Source: Shouchella rhizosphaerae
Lineage (GTDB): Bacteria > Bacillota > Bacilli > Bacillales > Bacillaceae_D
Direction: 5' to 3'
Assembly: GCF_900142675.1 (NCBI RefSeq)
Contig: NZ_FRBS01000003.1
Coordinates: 62,001 to 126,000 of the forward strand
DNA length: 64,000 nucleotides
The notes beneath the pieces were generated by a model that was not told where the DNA came from, did not search any database, and saw nothing but the letters and a program-made list of their open reading frames with translations. A program made the translations under genes and the position numbers. Below are positions 8,601-15,969 of the stretch, in pieces (within the stretch, counting starts at the first letter, position 1; each line of letters begins with the position of its first letter).

Positions 8601-11600
8601 GCTTGATAAACAGTGCCTGTTGATTGGGACTGAAGCGTCATTTTCAACGAATGAGGCCCGGCTAGTTTACCTGGTGATTGTTTATCCGTTCCGAATGCAC
8701 CATTCGCACCTTTGTCGATCCGCGTCCAACTTGTTGTGCCATTTTCAAATTGCCCATTGGCCAGCACATTTGCGGCAGTGGCCAATTCATAGCTTTCTTC
8801 GGTCAAGTTTCCATTTTTGGCATATTTCGATGCCGATGCCGTTTTGCCGCTTTGGTCGGTTTCCGATACCGGGTCAAGCCCATCATAAGCGATCGTGACT
8901 TCGTCGCCTTCTGTGTCCACCATGGAAATGACATCATGGTTATCGTTATAGGTATACGTCTCTGTCCCGTAATCGTCCACTGCTTTCACAATATTGCCGT
9001 CTTTGTCGTACTGGAACGACTCGGTTGGCTTGCCGCTGCCGACGTCATTCGGGTCCGTCGTTTCCGTCAAGTTATTGCCTTCGTACTTGAATTCGGTTGT
9101 CAGTTTAAGGCCATCGACATCTTCGACATAGCGGATCGGATTGCCCGCTGCATTATACGTATACGATAATTTGCGATTGTTCGGCTGCGTGAACAACAAT
9201 TGCCGCTTTTGCAAGTCATACGAAAGTGTATATGCTTCATTGCGTGGGTTGATTGCTTCTTTTAGCATGTCGCCGTTGTAAAGAAAGCGGTTGACGACTG
9301 GTTTTTCGTCTGTGTGCGTTGGCTCATAGACGGCTGTAAGCTTTCCGCTTTCATCGTATTCATACGTAGTGACGGCGCCGTCGAAGTCACTATAGCTGAC
9401 AAGGCGGCCTTTGTCATAGCGGTAAACAAGCTTACGGGAACCAGGCGCATGGGCCGTTTTTACCGTTCCATCGGCATTGTAGTCAAAGCTCACTTGCCGG
9501 CCTGACGCATCCTCTATCGCTTTTAAGCGGTTTTCCTCGTACGTATACGTTGTTTCATTGTTATGACCGTCGACCAGCTTTACGAGCTTGCCTGTCGTCT
9601 TGGAAAAATGCGCTTTCGTTTGCTCTTTTGTCGTTAAAATCAGGGCGTCGCTTGTCTCTTCTAACTCTAAATACACGCCTGTAGGCGGCTTGTACGTGCC
9701 GTCTCCTTGTTTCGTAAAGACATGGAGCGTACCGTCGTCATCGACAAACAGCGCTTGGTTGCCCGATTGCTTTAACGTCATTTCGCTGTCTGCATGCCAG
9801 CCATAGCCAAACATGCCGCTCGTTGGCGCCAAGCTATTGTAAGTGCGGGTGAAGCCAAGTCCAGGGCCGCGCCCGTCAATCGACAAATCGTCTTCTGAGA
9901 CAATTAAATTGCCCGTCGCTGCATTGACTTTGCCATAAGGGACTGTCAAAATCGACCAGTAGTCTTCCTCGCCGAAAAGTTCAGTTGGTTGGCTAATCGA
10001 CGGTTTAAAGTCTGGCGATTGGATCGTTTCGCCGTCCTTGTTATAAGCCGTCAGTCGAATAAAATACGTTTTCGCGCTGGCATTGCCGCCGGCATTTTTG
10101 TAAACAGGCGATGGGTCAACAGCCAATTCATTCCCTTTGCCGTTCGTATAAAGCGCCGATTTTCCCGCGGCAATATCCGCCGCCGTTGGCCAAATCCCTT
10201 TTCCTTGCGTCGTCCAGTGCGTTGTATCGCCAACATCAAAACTGGTGTACGTCTTTCCATTGGAAATCCACACTTTATAGCCAGATGCGTTCTCAATTTC
10301 TTCCCAATCGAGCATGATGTAACCAGTGTTTTCTGACTTCATGTTCGTGTAAGCAACGCCGTTTGGCGCTTTTGGTTTAGCCAGGTCGGGAATATAAGGA
10401 AGCGCGCTGGCAGACCGTACTGTTTCGCCATGCTTGTTGTATGCTTGGATTTTAAAATTAAAATCTTTGGCGTTTGGATAGTTCCCGCCAGAATTTTTAT
10501 AAACAGGCGATGGGTCGATCGGCAATTCTGCTCCTGCGTTGTCTGATAGATGCAAGTTGAATTTGCCAGCTTTGATTTCCGCTGCCGTCGGCCACACTTT
10601 CTTTCCTTTCGTAGTGTAGGAAGTCACATTGCCGACGTCAATACTTTCATAATTTTTGCCGTTATACATATATAGCTTGTAGCCGCTGGCACCGCTGACC
10701 GCTGGCCAATTTAAATCAATGTAGCCAGTGCCGTTACCGTTACTGTAGCTTTTAGCCGTTGGCCTGTCCGGTTTTTTCAAATTTGGAATGGTTGGCTTAT
10801 GCTCAGCCGACATCGCGCTCTCGCCTTGTCCGTATACGGCGCTGACACGGAACCAGTAATTTTTGCTGTTTGGAAAATTGCCGCCTGAGTTTTTGTAAAC
10901 GGGAGAGGGGTCAACGGCCAACTCCGCTCCTTTGCCATTTGTGTATAGCTTAAATTTCCCAGCAGCAATATCGCTTGCCGTCGGCCAAAGCTTTTTCCCT
11001 TCCGTCGACCAGCTTGTCACATTGCCAACGTCAAATCCTTGATAGTCCTTACCGTTATATACCCACACTTTATAGCCCGTTGCCCCAGGCATTTTTTTCC
11101 AACTTAAGTTAACATGGCCGGTGCCATCGCCGTTTGTATATGTTTTCGACGTAGGGGCAGCTGGCGCTGGAATCGTATAAGTGATGCTCAAGTATGGTTT
11201 CTTTGATGTATTTGTGGTCGAAATCACTTTTTTCCAATACTCTTTGCCATTTCCGTTTGTATGCAATTTAAAGCCAAAGTTCTTTTTCGAGCCATCTAGC
11301 CATGCTTTGACTGTGCTTGTCACATCAAAGCTAGCCGGTTTATTACGGCCGACATCGACTTTGCCAATATTGGTCGATCCCGGTTTATTGTTCCAGTTAA
11401 GTGATCCTGGCTGCCAATCGCTGTTCACTGTATCAAGCCATAGCCCATTGGGGTTATCGCCATAGTAGTGGTGAATAACATGGACATTCAATGTTGCTTT
11501 CGTCACCGTCATATGTTTGACTGGATCGATGCTTTGTTTTAAAAAACCATAGGTCGTCCCTGTTGTGCTATCGTATTTGCCGACTTTCAATACATGGGCA

Positions 11601-12694
11601 TTCTGCGATGAATCCCACTTGCTGCTGGCGGAGCTATAATTGGTCGTCGGATAAGCGCTCATTACAAACGCATCAGCGCTCACATTGACAGAAGTTGTTG
11701 GGTCAATATAAACCGGGTACACGCGTTCCTCGTCTGCGAGCCAGTCTTTGTCTGCGTCAATCGTCAGCTCGTAACCGCCATCAATCGCTTCCAGTTTGTA
11801 GGACACGGCGTCTGATTCTGCTGTTTCTCCTTTGGCATCGTCATAATTGGAGTCAGCCATAAATGGTTTAGGCAGCTCAAAAGCTGCTTCTCCGTTTTCG
11901 TCACTAAACGTGATCGAACCATCTTCGTTTTCTTGAGCATCTAATTCAGTCTCAATCTTATAGTTGAAAATATGAACTCCATTGTACGTTTGTAAGACAA
12001 GATCTTCTTTTGTACTTTGGTTAAAGGTAAAATGGCGTAAATCAATATCAGGAAAAACATTGGAGTAGGTAATCTCATTTTCGCCAAAAACAGCCTGTTG
12101 ATCTCTGGCCACAATTTGTTCACCGTTTTCATCTTCTGCGGTTAGCAGCGAAAATGTAAGTGTATGACCATGCCGGGTATAAGACGCATATTCTCCGTCT
12201 TCCATTGTTGACTTGAAGTTGGAGGTGAGGTCTGTATTTTCAGTGGCAATTTCTCCCGACGACCCCTGTTCCAAATCGCTTGAAATGTCTTGCCATTCCC
12301 CTGACTGTTCATCAAGCGTATGGATCGGCTCGAAATACACTTCTTGCGTATACGTGCCATCGTCGTTTATGAAAAGTTTTGTATTTTCCGTCCGCTCTTC
12401 TGTTACTTCCTCTAGGGGTGCAGGGTCATCCTCTTCCTCCCATTCAGAATCTTCATAAACTGAATGTTCGCCTGCTAGAAAATCAGGCTCGATGTTCTCA
12501 TAAAGAAGAGGTGTCTCTTCGTCTTCTTCATCAGTTTCCTCTTCTCCCGCCTCTTCATGAGGGTCTCCAATTTCCGCTTCCCCTGCCTCAGAAGGCTGCT
12601 TGCTTTGTTCAGCAATGGCTTGCAACGGCATGCTGCTAAACACAAGCAAAAACACGAGAAGCAAGGAAACAGACTTTTGTATTGATTGTTTCAT
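5681..12694 (-). CDS. wapA: WapA/Rhs-type secreted contact-dependent toxin
   Basis: 2337 residues from ATG 12694, chosen because GAAGGG lies 6 nt upstream; the frame stays open to 12739. The order is: Sec signal peptide (1-28, ending AIAEQ); a very acidic stretch (30-100); a WapA-type N-terminal beta region; a DNRLRE-like domain (about 335-505); and three tandem FN3-like modules of about 130 residues (510-900). Then come the Rhs entry domain (NAATGNLIVSEDDLS, about 920), YD repeats, two jelly-roll carbohydrate-binding-like domains (about 1306-1615), more YD repeats, and the Rhs core ending DPDGHWVW (about 2200). A basic 137-residue tip ends the protein. The tip carries LDYHKF, LHVHFGKG and HRVIYP, possibly a nuclease; its family is not recognised. 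It should be exported, wall-associated, and deliver the tip to neighbouring cells. Confidence 0.9.
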   Translation of the reverse strand: MKQSIQKSVSLLLVFLLVFSSMPLQAIAEQSKQPSEAGEAEIGDPHEEAGEEETDEEDEETPLLYENIEPDFLAGEHSVYEDSEWEEEDDPAPLEEVTEERTENTKLFINDDGTYTQEVYFEPIHTLDEQSGEWQDISSDLEQGSSGEIATENTDLTSNFKSTMEDGEYASYTRHGHTLTFSLLTAEDENGEQIVARDQQAVFGENEITYSNVFPDIDLRHFTFNQSTKEDLVLQTYNGVHIFNYKIETELDAQENEDGSITFSDENGEAAFELPKPFMADSNYDDAKGETAESDAVSYKLEAIDGGYELTIDADKDWLADEERVYPVYIDPTTSVNVSADAFVMSAYPTTNYSSASSKWDSSQNAHVLKVGKYDSTTGTTYGFLKQSIDPVKHMTVTKATLNVHVIHHYYGDNPNGLWLDTVNSDWQPGSLNWNNKPGSTNIGKVDVGRNKPASFDVTSTVKAWLDGSKKNFGFKLHTNGNGKEYWKKVISTTNTSKKPYLSITYTIPAPAAPTSKTYTNGDGTGHVNLSWKKMPGATGYKVWVYNGKDYQGFDVGNVTSWSTEGKKLWPTASDIAAGKFKLYTNGKGAELAVDPSPVYKNSGGNFPNSKNYWFRVSAVYGQGESAMSAEHKPTIPNLKKPDRPTAKSYSNGNGTGYIDLNWPAVSGASGYKLYMYNGKNYESIDVGNVTSYTTKGKKVWPTAAEIKAGKFNLHLSDNAGAELPIDPSPVYKNSGGNYPNAKDFNFKIQAYNKHGETVRSASALPYIPDLAKPKAPNGVAYTNMKSENTGYIMLDWEEIENASGYKVWISNGKTYTSFDVGDTTHWTTQGKGIWPTAADIAAGKSALYTNGKGNELAVDPSPVYKNAGGNASAKTYFIRLTAYNKDGETIQSPDFKPSISQPTELFGEEDYWSILTVPYGKVNAATGNLIVSEDDLSIDGRGPGLGFTRTYNSLAPTSGMFGYGWHADSEMTLKQSGNQALFVDDDGTLHVFTKQGDGTYKPPTGVYLELEETSDALILTTKEQTKAHFSKTTGKLVKLVDGHNNETTYTYEENRLKAIEDASGRQVSFDYNADGTVKTAHAPGSRKLVYRYDKGRLVSYSDFDGAVTTYEYDESGKLTAVYEPTHTDEKPVVNRFLYNGDMLKEAINPRNEAYTLSYDLQKRQLLFTQPNNRKLSYTYNAAGNPIRYVEDVDGLKLTTEFKYEGNNLTETTDPNDVGSGKPTESFQYDKDGNIVKAVDDYGTETYTYNDNHDVISMVDTEGDEVTIAYDGLDPVSETDQSGKTASASKYAKNGNLTEESYELATAANVLANGQFENGTTSWTRIDKGANGAFGTDKQSPGKLAGPHSLKMTLQSQSTGTVYQAATQVVEALPNVSYTFSSLIKTDTSGARAFLNVEILDSTGKRIKWVDNRYSHLSGKQEWVERQLTFTTPANTAKIRVYLELESTKPDGTGTAWFDQAQLERAEVSSSFNPIANSSFLNGATGWSGSGGTIDNDGFDDGKSLKITKTASQGASEYKQTVTLNQAASEAPIDVTLTGLSKADNVKSSNYGLKAKVYYTDGSTADFGPATFPEGTQDWNRANLKITKSKPITKIDVSFFFQGSGTAWFDDIRLLEGSVVKKQTYDDKGNYVTKVEDELGYVTTSVYDDYGNEIESTDALGKKKYYTYDLANQLKQLKLDNGTTISYTYDKNGNMLSKSIAPPSGQAQTFTYEYDAAGKLMKTVGPLGDVVSNQYDANSNLTKTTTANGHTTEMTYDGTDRMATKSYNGELAYRFTYDKNGNELTVKDVKAGQTKTRTFDKKDRMVTLTDRGGKQEWTYSDTSDKLNQFTLTHGSFTQTNTYEYNKKDENIRMKDGDATYHFDYDEKGNIKTYTSGNGTGASFTYDPRGLVTTLSVGTTNGPALLEEFMAYDANGNRTEIKDRTGKAITYTYGPLDQLTSETLRDGTKTEFAYDGFGNRISVKTTKNGQTTETKATYNVYNQLTSYGSETLTYDESGNRLTDGAYTYTWDAADQITAITKTGENKPFVTYRYDEDGRRIEKTVGTTVTNYHYDGDSLNVLYETNGTGAVTKSYTYSESGQLVAMKKGNAKYYYHYNAHGDVIALTDKDGKRLATYEYDAWGNPLNVEEADEVKDNPYRYAGYQYDHETGMYYLMARYYEPKHGVFLSLDPDPGDDDDILTQNGYSYANNNPVMLVDPDGHWVWAAVGGVIGGISSYKAAKAKGAKGWKLFGATAGGAALGAIGGGKIKAIGKFIGKSKLGQKVPYRITSQYKRSGSLISVVKRSGKNKGRKFGLDYHKFRENKRESTRKILHVHFGKGKKIQKHRVIYPRRSKIKWK
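6086..6187 (-). repeat. wapA core end (copy 1, in the intact gene)
   Basis: In-gene partner of the repeat at 4886-4987, differing at two positions. It encodes the last conserved part of the Rhs core before the variable toxin tip. The pair could act as a homology arm for swapping the two tips. Confidence 0.9.
10000..11170 (-). repeat. Three tandem FN3-like modules inside wapA
   Basis: Three consecutive coding units start near 11170, 10770 and 10385, each about 390 bases. All share GY(K)xW/Y-NGK-Y-FDVGNVTxW-T-GK, WPTAxxIxAGK and DPSPVYKNxGGN. The third is the most divergent. They are probably spacer or surface-binding modules of the exported protein and arose by internal duplication. Confidence 0.85.
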
Positions 12695-12723
12695 CCTCAT
12701 CCCTTCTTTCATTTTCCTTATTA

Positions 12724-12751
12724 TGTCATAATTTAACATATTATTATGACA
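12724..12751. promoter_or_regulatory. Perfect 9-bp inverted repeat in wapA leader
   Basis: TGTCATAAT at 12724-12732 and ATTATGACA at 12743-12751 are perfect reverse complements separated by 10 bases. The dyad starts immediately after the predicted wapA -10 box. It could therefore be an operator at the transcription start or a 5' mRNA hairpin that affects stability. Confidence 0.6.
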
Positions 12752-12756
12752 AATTT

Positions 12757-12785
12757 ATGATACTAAAAGGGATAGAATCTAACAA
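12757..12785 (-). promoter_or_regulatory. Putative sigma-A promoter of wapA
   Basis: On the minus strand TTGTTA (12780-12785) and TATCAT (12757-12762) are separated by 17 bases. This puts the transcription start near 12750, about 55 nt before the wapA ATG. The match to consensus is moderate. Confidence 0.45.
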
Positions 12786-12790
12786 TCTAT

Positions 12791-12825
12791 TTTGTTCGAC
12801 AATTCTCTGCATTTGTTCGACAATT
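12791..12825. promoter_or_regulatory. Paired TTGTTCGACAA dyads upstream of wapA
   Basis: The 14-mer TTTGTTCGACAATT occurs at 12791-12804 and again at 12812-12825, exactly 21 bases (two helical turns) apart. Each copy contains a TTGT-N3-ACAA dyad. They sit just upstream of the predicted -35 box, a usual place for an activator bound as two dimers on one DNA face. B. subtilis wapA is known to respond to DegU and YvrH, but this site was not matched to either. Confidence 0.6.
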
Positions 12826-12841
12826 TTTTTTATAAAAGGCA

Positions 12842-12890
12842 TAAAAAAACGGCCTACCTGCTTGAGGTTGCCGAAATAGTTGGCAACCTC
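12842..12890 (-). terminator. Intrinsic terminator between the IDEAL gene and wapA
   Basis: GAGGTTGCC (12864-12872) and GGCAACCTC (12882-12890) form a perfect 9-bp stem with a 9-base loop. On the minus strand it is followed, after a short spacer, by a run of seven T (plus-strand A run 12843-12849). It would stop transcripts from the IDEAL gene entering wapA. Between here and 13038 nothing further is recognised. Confidence 0.7.
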
Positions 12891-13038
12891 GCTCAGACTG
12901 ACCTGAAGCCTTTTCATTCTTTTTTAGCTAATGTACAACGGTCTCATTAGAAAATGGGCTTTTCACAAGGGAATAAGCAGTTCACCGCAGTCTCGCTTGC
13001 CTGTACTAGAGCCGTTCCCGCACCTGCTCCGTCTTTCG

Positions 13039-13335
13039 CTACTGGAACGTCAGATGGAGCCTGAAGCCATTTTCATGCAGTGTACGCCCGCCTTTATAGC
13101 GGTCCCTGTGGTCGTTTAATGCTTCTGTTAGTGAATAAAATGCCTGTTCGTCACGTTGCTCCAACGCCTGATCAATTTGTTCTTTTAAATGTTGTTCTCT
13201 AAAGTGGTACAAGGAATATTCCAACACCGCTTTCGCATAAAGGGATTGGACAGTTAAATCGGCCCGCAATTCCAAACGGTTAATAATGCTTAATTGCCTG
13301 TACACGTCGCCGTCTAGCCTAAATGGCTTTTCCAT
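13039..13335 (-). CDS. IDEAL-domain protein
   Basis: 98 residues, cytosolic. The segment LKEQIDQALEQRDEQAFYSLTEAL (residues about 50-73) fits the IDEAL domain, a short helical module named after its conserved motif in Bacillales. That domain also occurs at the C-terminus of YpiB-like proteins. The rest is helical with no catalytic motif. A strong AGGAGGGGGATTCTT site precedes ATG 13335. It is transcribed divergently from asnB and is probably monocistronic, with the terminator at 12842-12890. Function is unknown; a protein-protein adaptor is the most one can suggest. Confidence 0.7.
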   Translation of the reverse strand: MEKPFRLDGDVYRQLSIINRLELRADLTVQSLYAKAVLEYSLYHFREQHLKEQIDQALEQRDEQAFYSLTEALNDHRDRYKGGRTLHENGFRLHLTFQ

Positions 13336-13444
13336 AAGAATCCCCCTCCTGCTTCAAAATTGGGTTTATGTGTTTATACCCTAAACCATGAAAATGAAAC
13401 ATTGTCCTACGTTATTAGTCGACTGTTACCCTTTTAGCAAAAAA

Positions 13445-13473
13445 TTGACTTTTATATTTAATTGGAGTAAGAT
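13445..13473 (+). promoter_or_regulatory. Sigma-A promoter of asnB
   Basis: TTGACT (13445-13450), a 17-base spacer and TAAGAT (13468-13473). The start codon of asnB follows about 30 bases later, with GGAGGAAACATT between. Confidence 0.75.
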
Positions 13474-13502
13474 TAGTTCACCAAAAAACTGGAGGAAACA
13501 TT

Positions 13503-15407
13503 ATGTGTGGTTTTGTCGGCGATCTGCTTATTCGAAATGGCAGCCATTTGCCTGATCATTTGTGGATTCAAACGCTAGAAGCAATTCATCACCGTGGCCC
13601 TGACAGCACCGGTACTTATAAAGATGAAACAGTCCGTTTTGGATTTAAACGTTTAAGCATTATTGATTTAGAGCACGGCGACCAGCCCCTTGCATATAGC
13701 AAAGGGCGTTACCATATTGTTTTTAATGGCGAAATATATAATTACATCGAGCTGCGTTCTCAATTAATTCAACGCGGTTACACATTTCGAACCGATTCTG
13801 ATACCGAAGTACTCCTCGCTCTTTATGCAGCAGATGGCAAAAATGCGGTTAAACAATTACGGGGAATGTATGCGTTTGCGATTTGGGACAAGCACAAAAA
13901 GGAATTGTTTTGTGCGCGTGACCGTTTTGGCATTAAGCCGTTTTACTATCTGAAAACAGACGAACGTTTTTTCTTTGCCTCTGAACAAAAATCAATCATG
14001 CCATTGCTTGAGCAAATCTCGATTGAGCAAGAAGCGCTCCAACATTACGCCACCTTTCAGTTTGTTCCCGAACCTAACACGCTGACTAAAGGCATTCATA
14101 AGCTACTGCCAGGACATACATTAACGGTCAATGCAGACTTTTGTGTGCAAATTGAAGCATATGCTGAACGGACTTTTCAGCCTAGATCGGGGCCGACGGT
14201 CACAGAGCTTGCCAACCAAACACGAAAATTGTTAACAGACTCTGTCGAAAAACATATGCGCTCTGATGTCCCAGTTGGGGCATTTTTATCAAGCGGCATT
14301 GATTCGACTTCGATTGCTGCCTTAGCACAACAAGTGCACCCTAACCTATTGACTTTTACGGTTGGTTTCGAGACAGAGGGCTATAGCGAAATTGCCGTCG
14401 CAAAAGAAACAGCAAAAGCATTAGGCGTCAAAAATATTCATAAAGTCATATCTGCTGATGAATTTATTCAAGAACTGCCTAACATCGTGTGGCATATGGA
14501 CGAGCCTGTTGCAGACCCAGCAGCAGTTCCCCTTTATTTCGTCGCCCAAGAAGCAAGCAAACATGTAAAGGTGGTTTTGTCAGGAGAAGGCGCTGACGAA
14601 TTGTTCGGAGGGTACAACATTTACCGGGAACCTCTTGACCTTGCCTGGTTCAAAAAGTTGCCGCCTACGTTTCACGCTGGCTTAAAGCGGGTTGTTGCCC
14701 ATATGCCGTCTAAGCTGAAGGGACGAAACTACATTATACGGGGAACGACTCCCCTCAACGAGCGGTACATTGGCAATGCCTTTATTTTTTCTGAAAAAGA
14801 AAAAACACAGTTGTTCCGCGACTATGATCGAACCAAACCTTACACCAATGTAACAGCGCCACTGTACGAACAGGCAAAAGGCATGGATGAATCGACAATT
14901 ATGCAATTTGTCGATATGCATACGTGGCTTCCTGGCGACATCCTTGTGAAGGCTGACCGAATGACAATGGCACATTCGATTGAATTAAGAGTCCCTTTTC
15001 TCGATAAAAATGTATTTGCATTTGCGAGAATGCTTGGCCAGGATATGAAACTTTCCCATAAGACAACTAAATTTGTGCTCCGGCAAGCCATGAAGGACCT
15101 TATTCCGGCAAATATTGTGCCCCGTAAAAAATTAGGTTTTCCAGTGCCGATTCGCGTATGGCTCAAAAACGAACTGTACGATTGGGCTAAGCAGCTTATC
15201 GAGTCAAGCAATACAGAAGACGTGTTTCATAAGCCTTTTTTGCTGCAAATGCTGCAAGCACACCGGGACGGCCACGGCGATTATAGCCGCCGTTTATGGA
15301 CAGTCCTTACGTATATGATGTGGCATGACATCCACGTTGCCAAGCGACTGATTAGCACACATCAGCAGAAAGACGCTGAGCGCTGTAAAACGCTGGCCCA
15401 TTTTTAA
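13503..15407 (+). CDS. asnB: Asparagine synthetase, glutamine-hydrolysing
   Basis: 634 residues, close to B. subtilis AsnB in length and in long matched stretches. It makes asparagine from aspartate, glutamine and ATP in the cytosol. After Met removal Cys2 (MCGFVG) is the glutaminase nucleophile. RRL-type and NGEIYNY motifs complete the N-terminal Ntn domain. The synthetase domain shows the pyrophosphate loop SSGIDST (near residue 258, with S in place of the usual second G), then SGEGADELFGGYNIYR and RVPFLDK. The start is fixed by GGAGGAAACATT before ATG. It has its own promoter (13445-13473) and terminator (15418-15449), so it is a single-gene unit. Confidence 0.95.
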   Translation: MCGFVGDLLIRNGSHLPDHLWIQTLEAIHHRGPDSTGTYKDETVRFGFKRLSIIDLEHGDQPLAYSKGRYHIVFNGEIYNYIELRSQLIQRGYTFRTDSDTEVLLALYAADGKNAVKQLRGMYAFAIWDKHKKELFCARDRFGIKPFYYLKTDERFFFASEQKSIMPLLEQISIEQEALQHYATFQFVPEPNTLTKGIHKLLPGHTLTVNADFCVQIEAYAERTFQPRSGPTVTELANQTRKLLTDSVEKHMRSDVPVGAFLSSGIDSTSIAALAQQVHPNLLTFTVGFETEGYSEIAVAKETAKALGVKNIHKVISADEFIQELPNIVWHMDEPVADPAAVPLYFVAQEASKHVKVVLSGEGADELFGGYNIYREPLDLAWFKKLPPTFHAGLKRVVAHMPSKLKGRNYIIRGTTPLNERYIGNAFIFSEKEKTQLFRDYDRTKPYTNVTAPLYEQAKGMDESTIMQFVDMHTWLPGDILVKADRMTMAHSIELRVPFLDKNVFAFARMLGQDMKLSHKTTKFVLRQAMKDLIPANIVPRKKLGFPVPIRVWLKNELYDWAKQLIESSNTEDVFHKPFLLQMLQAHRDGHGDYSRRLWTVLTYMMWHDIHVAKRLISTHQQKDAERCKTLAHF

Positions 15408-15417
15408 ACATTGCAAG

Positions 15418-15449
15418 GAGGGCAGTTAAACATCGGTTTAATTGCCCTC
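15418..15449 (+). terminator. Terminator of asnB
   Basis: GAGGGCAGTTAAAC (15418-15431) pairs with GTTTAATTGCCCTC (15436-15449) with one G-T wobble and a 4-base loop, followed by TTCG. It lies between the convergent asnB and cheW ends. The T tract is short, so efficiency is uncertain. Confidence 0.65.
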
Positions 15450-15482
15450 TTCGTATCCATATATGCCTAACTAGCAAGTAGT

Positions 15483-15914
15483 TTATTGTTTCTGGACTTG
15501 ATGTTCAATCTCTTTTGCCAACTGGGCCCCATCGAGAATGGTTACAAGCGTCCCCTCCACGTGGCTTATCCCCTTTTTATAAGGGGCATCAGACAGCTCT
15601 TCAATCGAAGCAAGATCGATTTCCCAAATGTCGCTCGCTTCATTGACGGCCAGGACAAATGATCCAAGTGTTTCCGCACACACAAGCAAGCGGCACGCTT
15701 CGGTCACTTCCATTTTTTTTCGATATAGCAAATAACGTAGATCAACTACCGGCAGCAGGGAGCCGCGAATATTAACGACCCCCATTATGGCAGGGTCCGC
15801 ATTTGGGACAATACGAATGCCGTCAAGGAGCTCTATTGAAGAAAGGTGCAAAATATCAATGCCATACCATTCCTCTCCTACGGCAAATACGGTAAATTGT
15901 TTCGTATGTTCCAC
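15483..15914 (-). CDS. cheW: CheW chemotaxis coupling protein
   Basis: 143 residues, a single CheW domain over its whole length. Such proteins bridge chemoreceptors and CheA at the inner membrane face. Typical strings are YGIDILHLSSIE, IPN-type IRIVPNADPAIMGVVNIRGSLLPVVDLR and VDGAQLAKE-like ILDGAQL. The GTG start at 15914 has GGGGGGAAACGATC before it. It follows cheA with about 55 nt between and is probably in the same transcript. The pair stands alone here, without flagellar genes. Confidence 0.9.
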   Translation of the reverse strand: MEHTKQFTVFAVGEEWYGIDILHLSSIELLDGIRIVPNADPAIMGVVNIRGSLLPVVDLRYLLYRKKMEVTEACRLLVCAETLGSFVLAVNEASDIWEIDLASIEELSDAPYKKGISHVEGTLVTILDGAQLAKEIEHQVQKQ

Positions 15915-15969
15915 GATCGTTTCCCCCCTTTCTCTAAAGCAAGGCTATTTTCATTCATAGTTGAAGCGA

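Noticed and set aside
10000-11170. Tandem repeats in wapA considered as a mobile element or CRISPR-like array
   Set aside because: The units are 390 bp, coding and in frame; they are duplicated protein modules.
3216-12700. Search for transposase or integrase traces around the wapA locus
   Set aside because: No transposase, integrase, tRNA target or terminal inverted repeats were seen; the changes fit homologous recombination and deletion.
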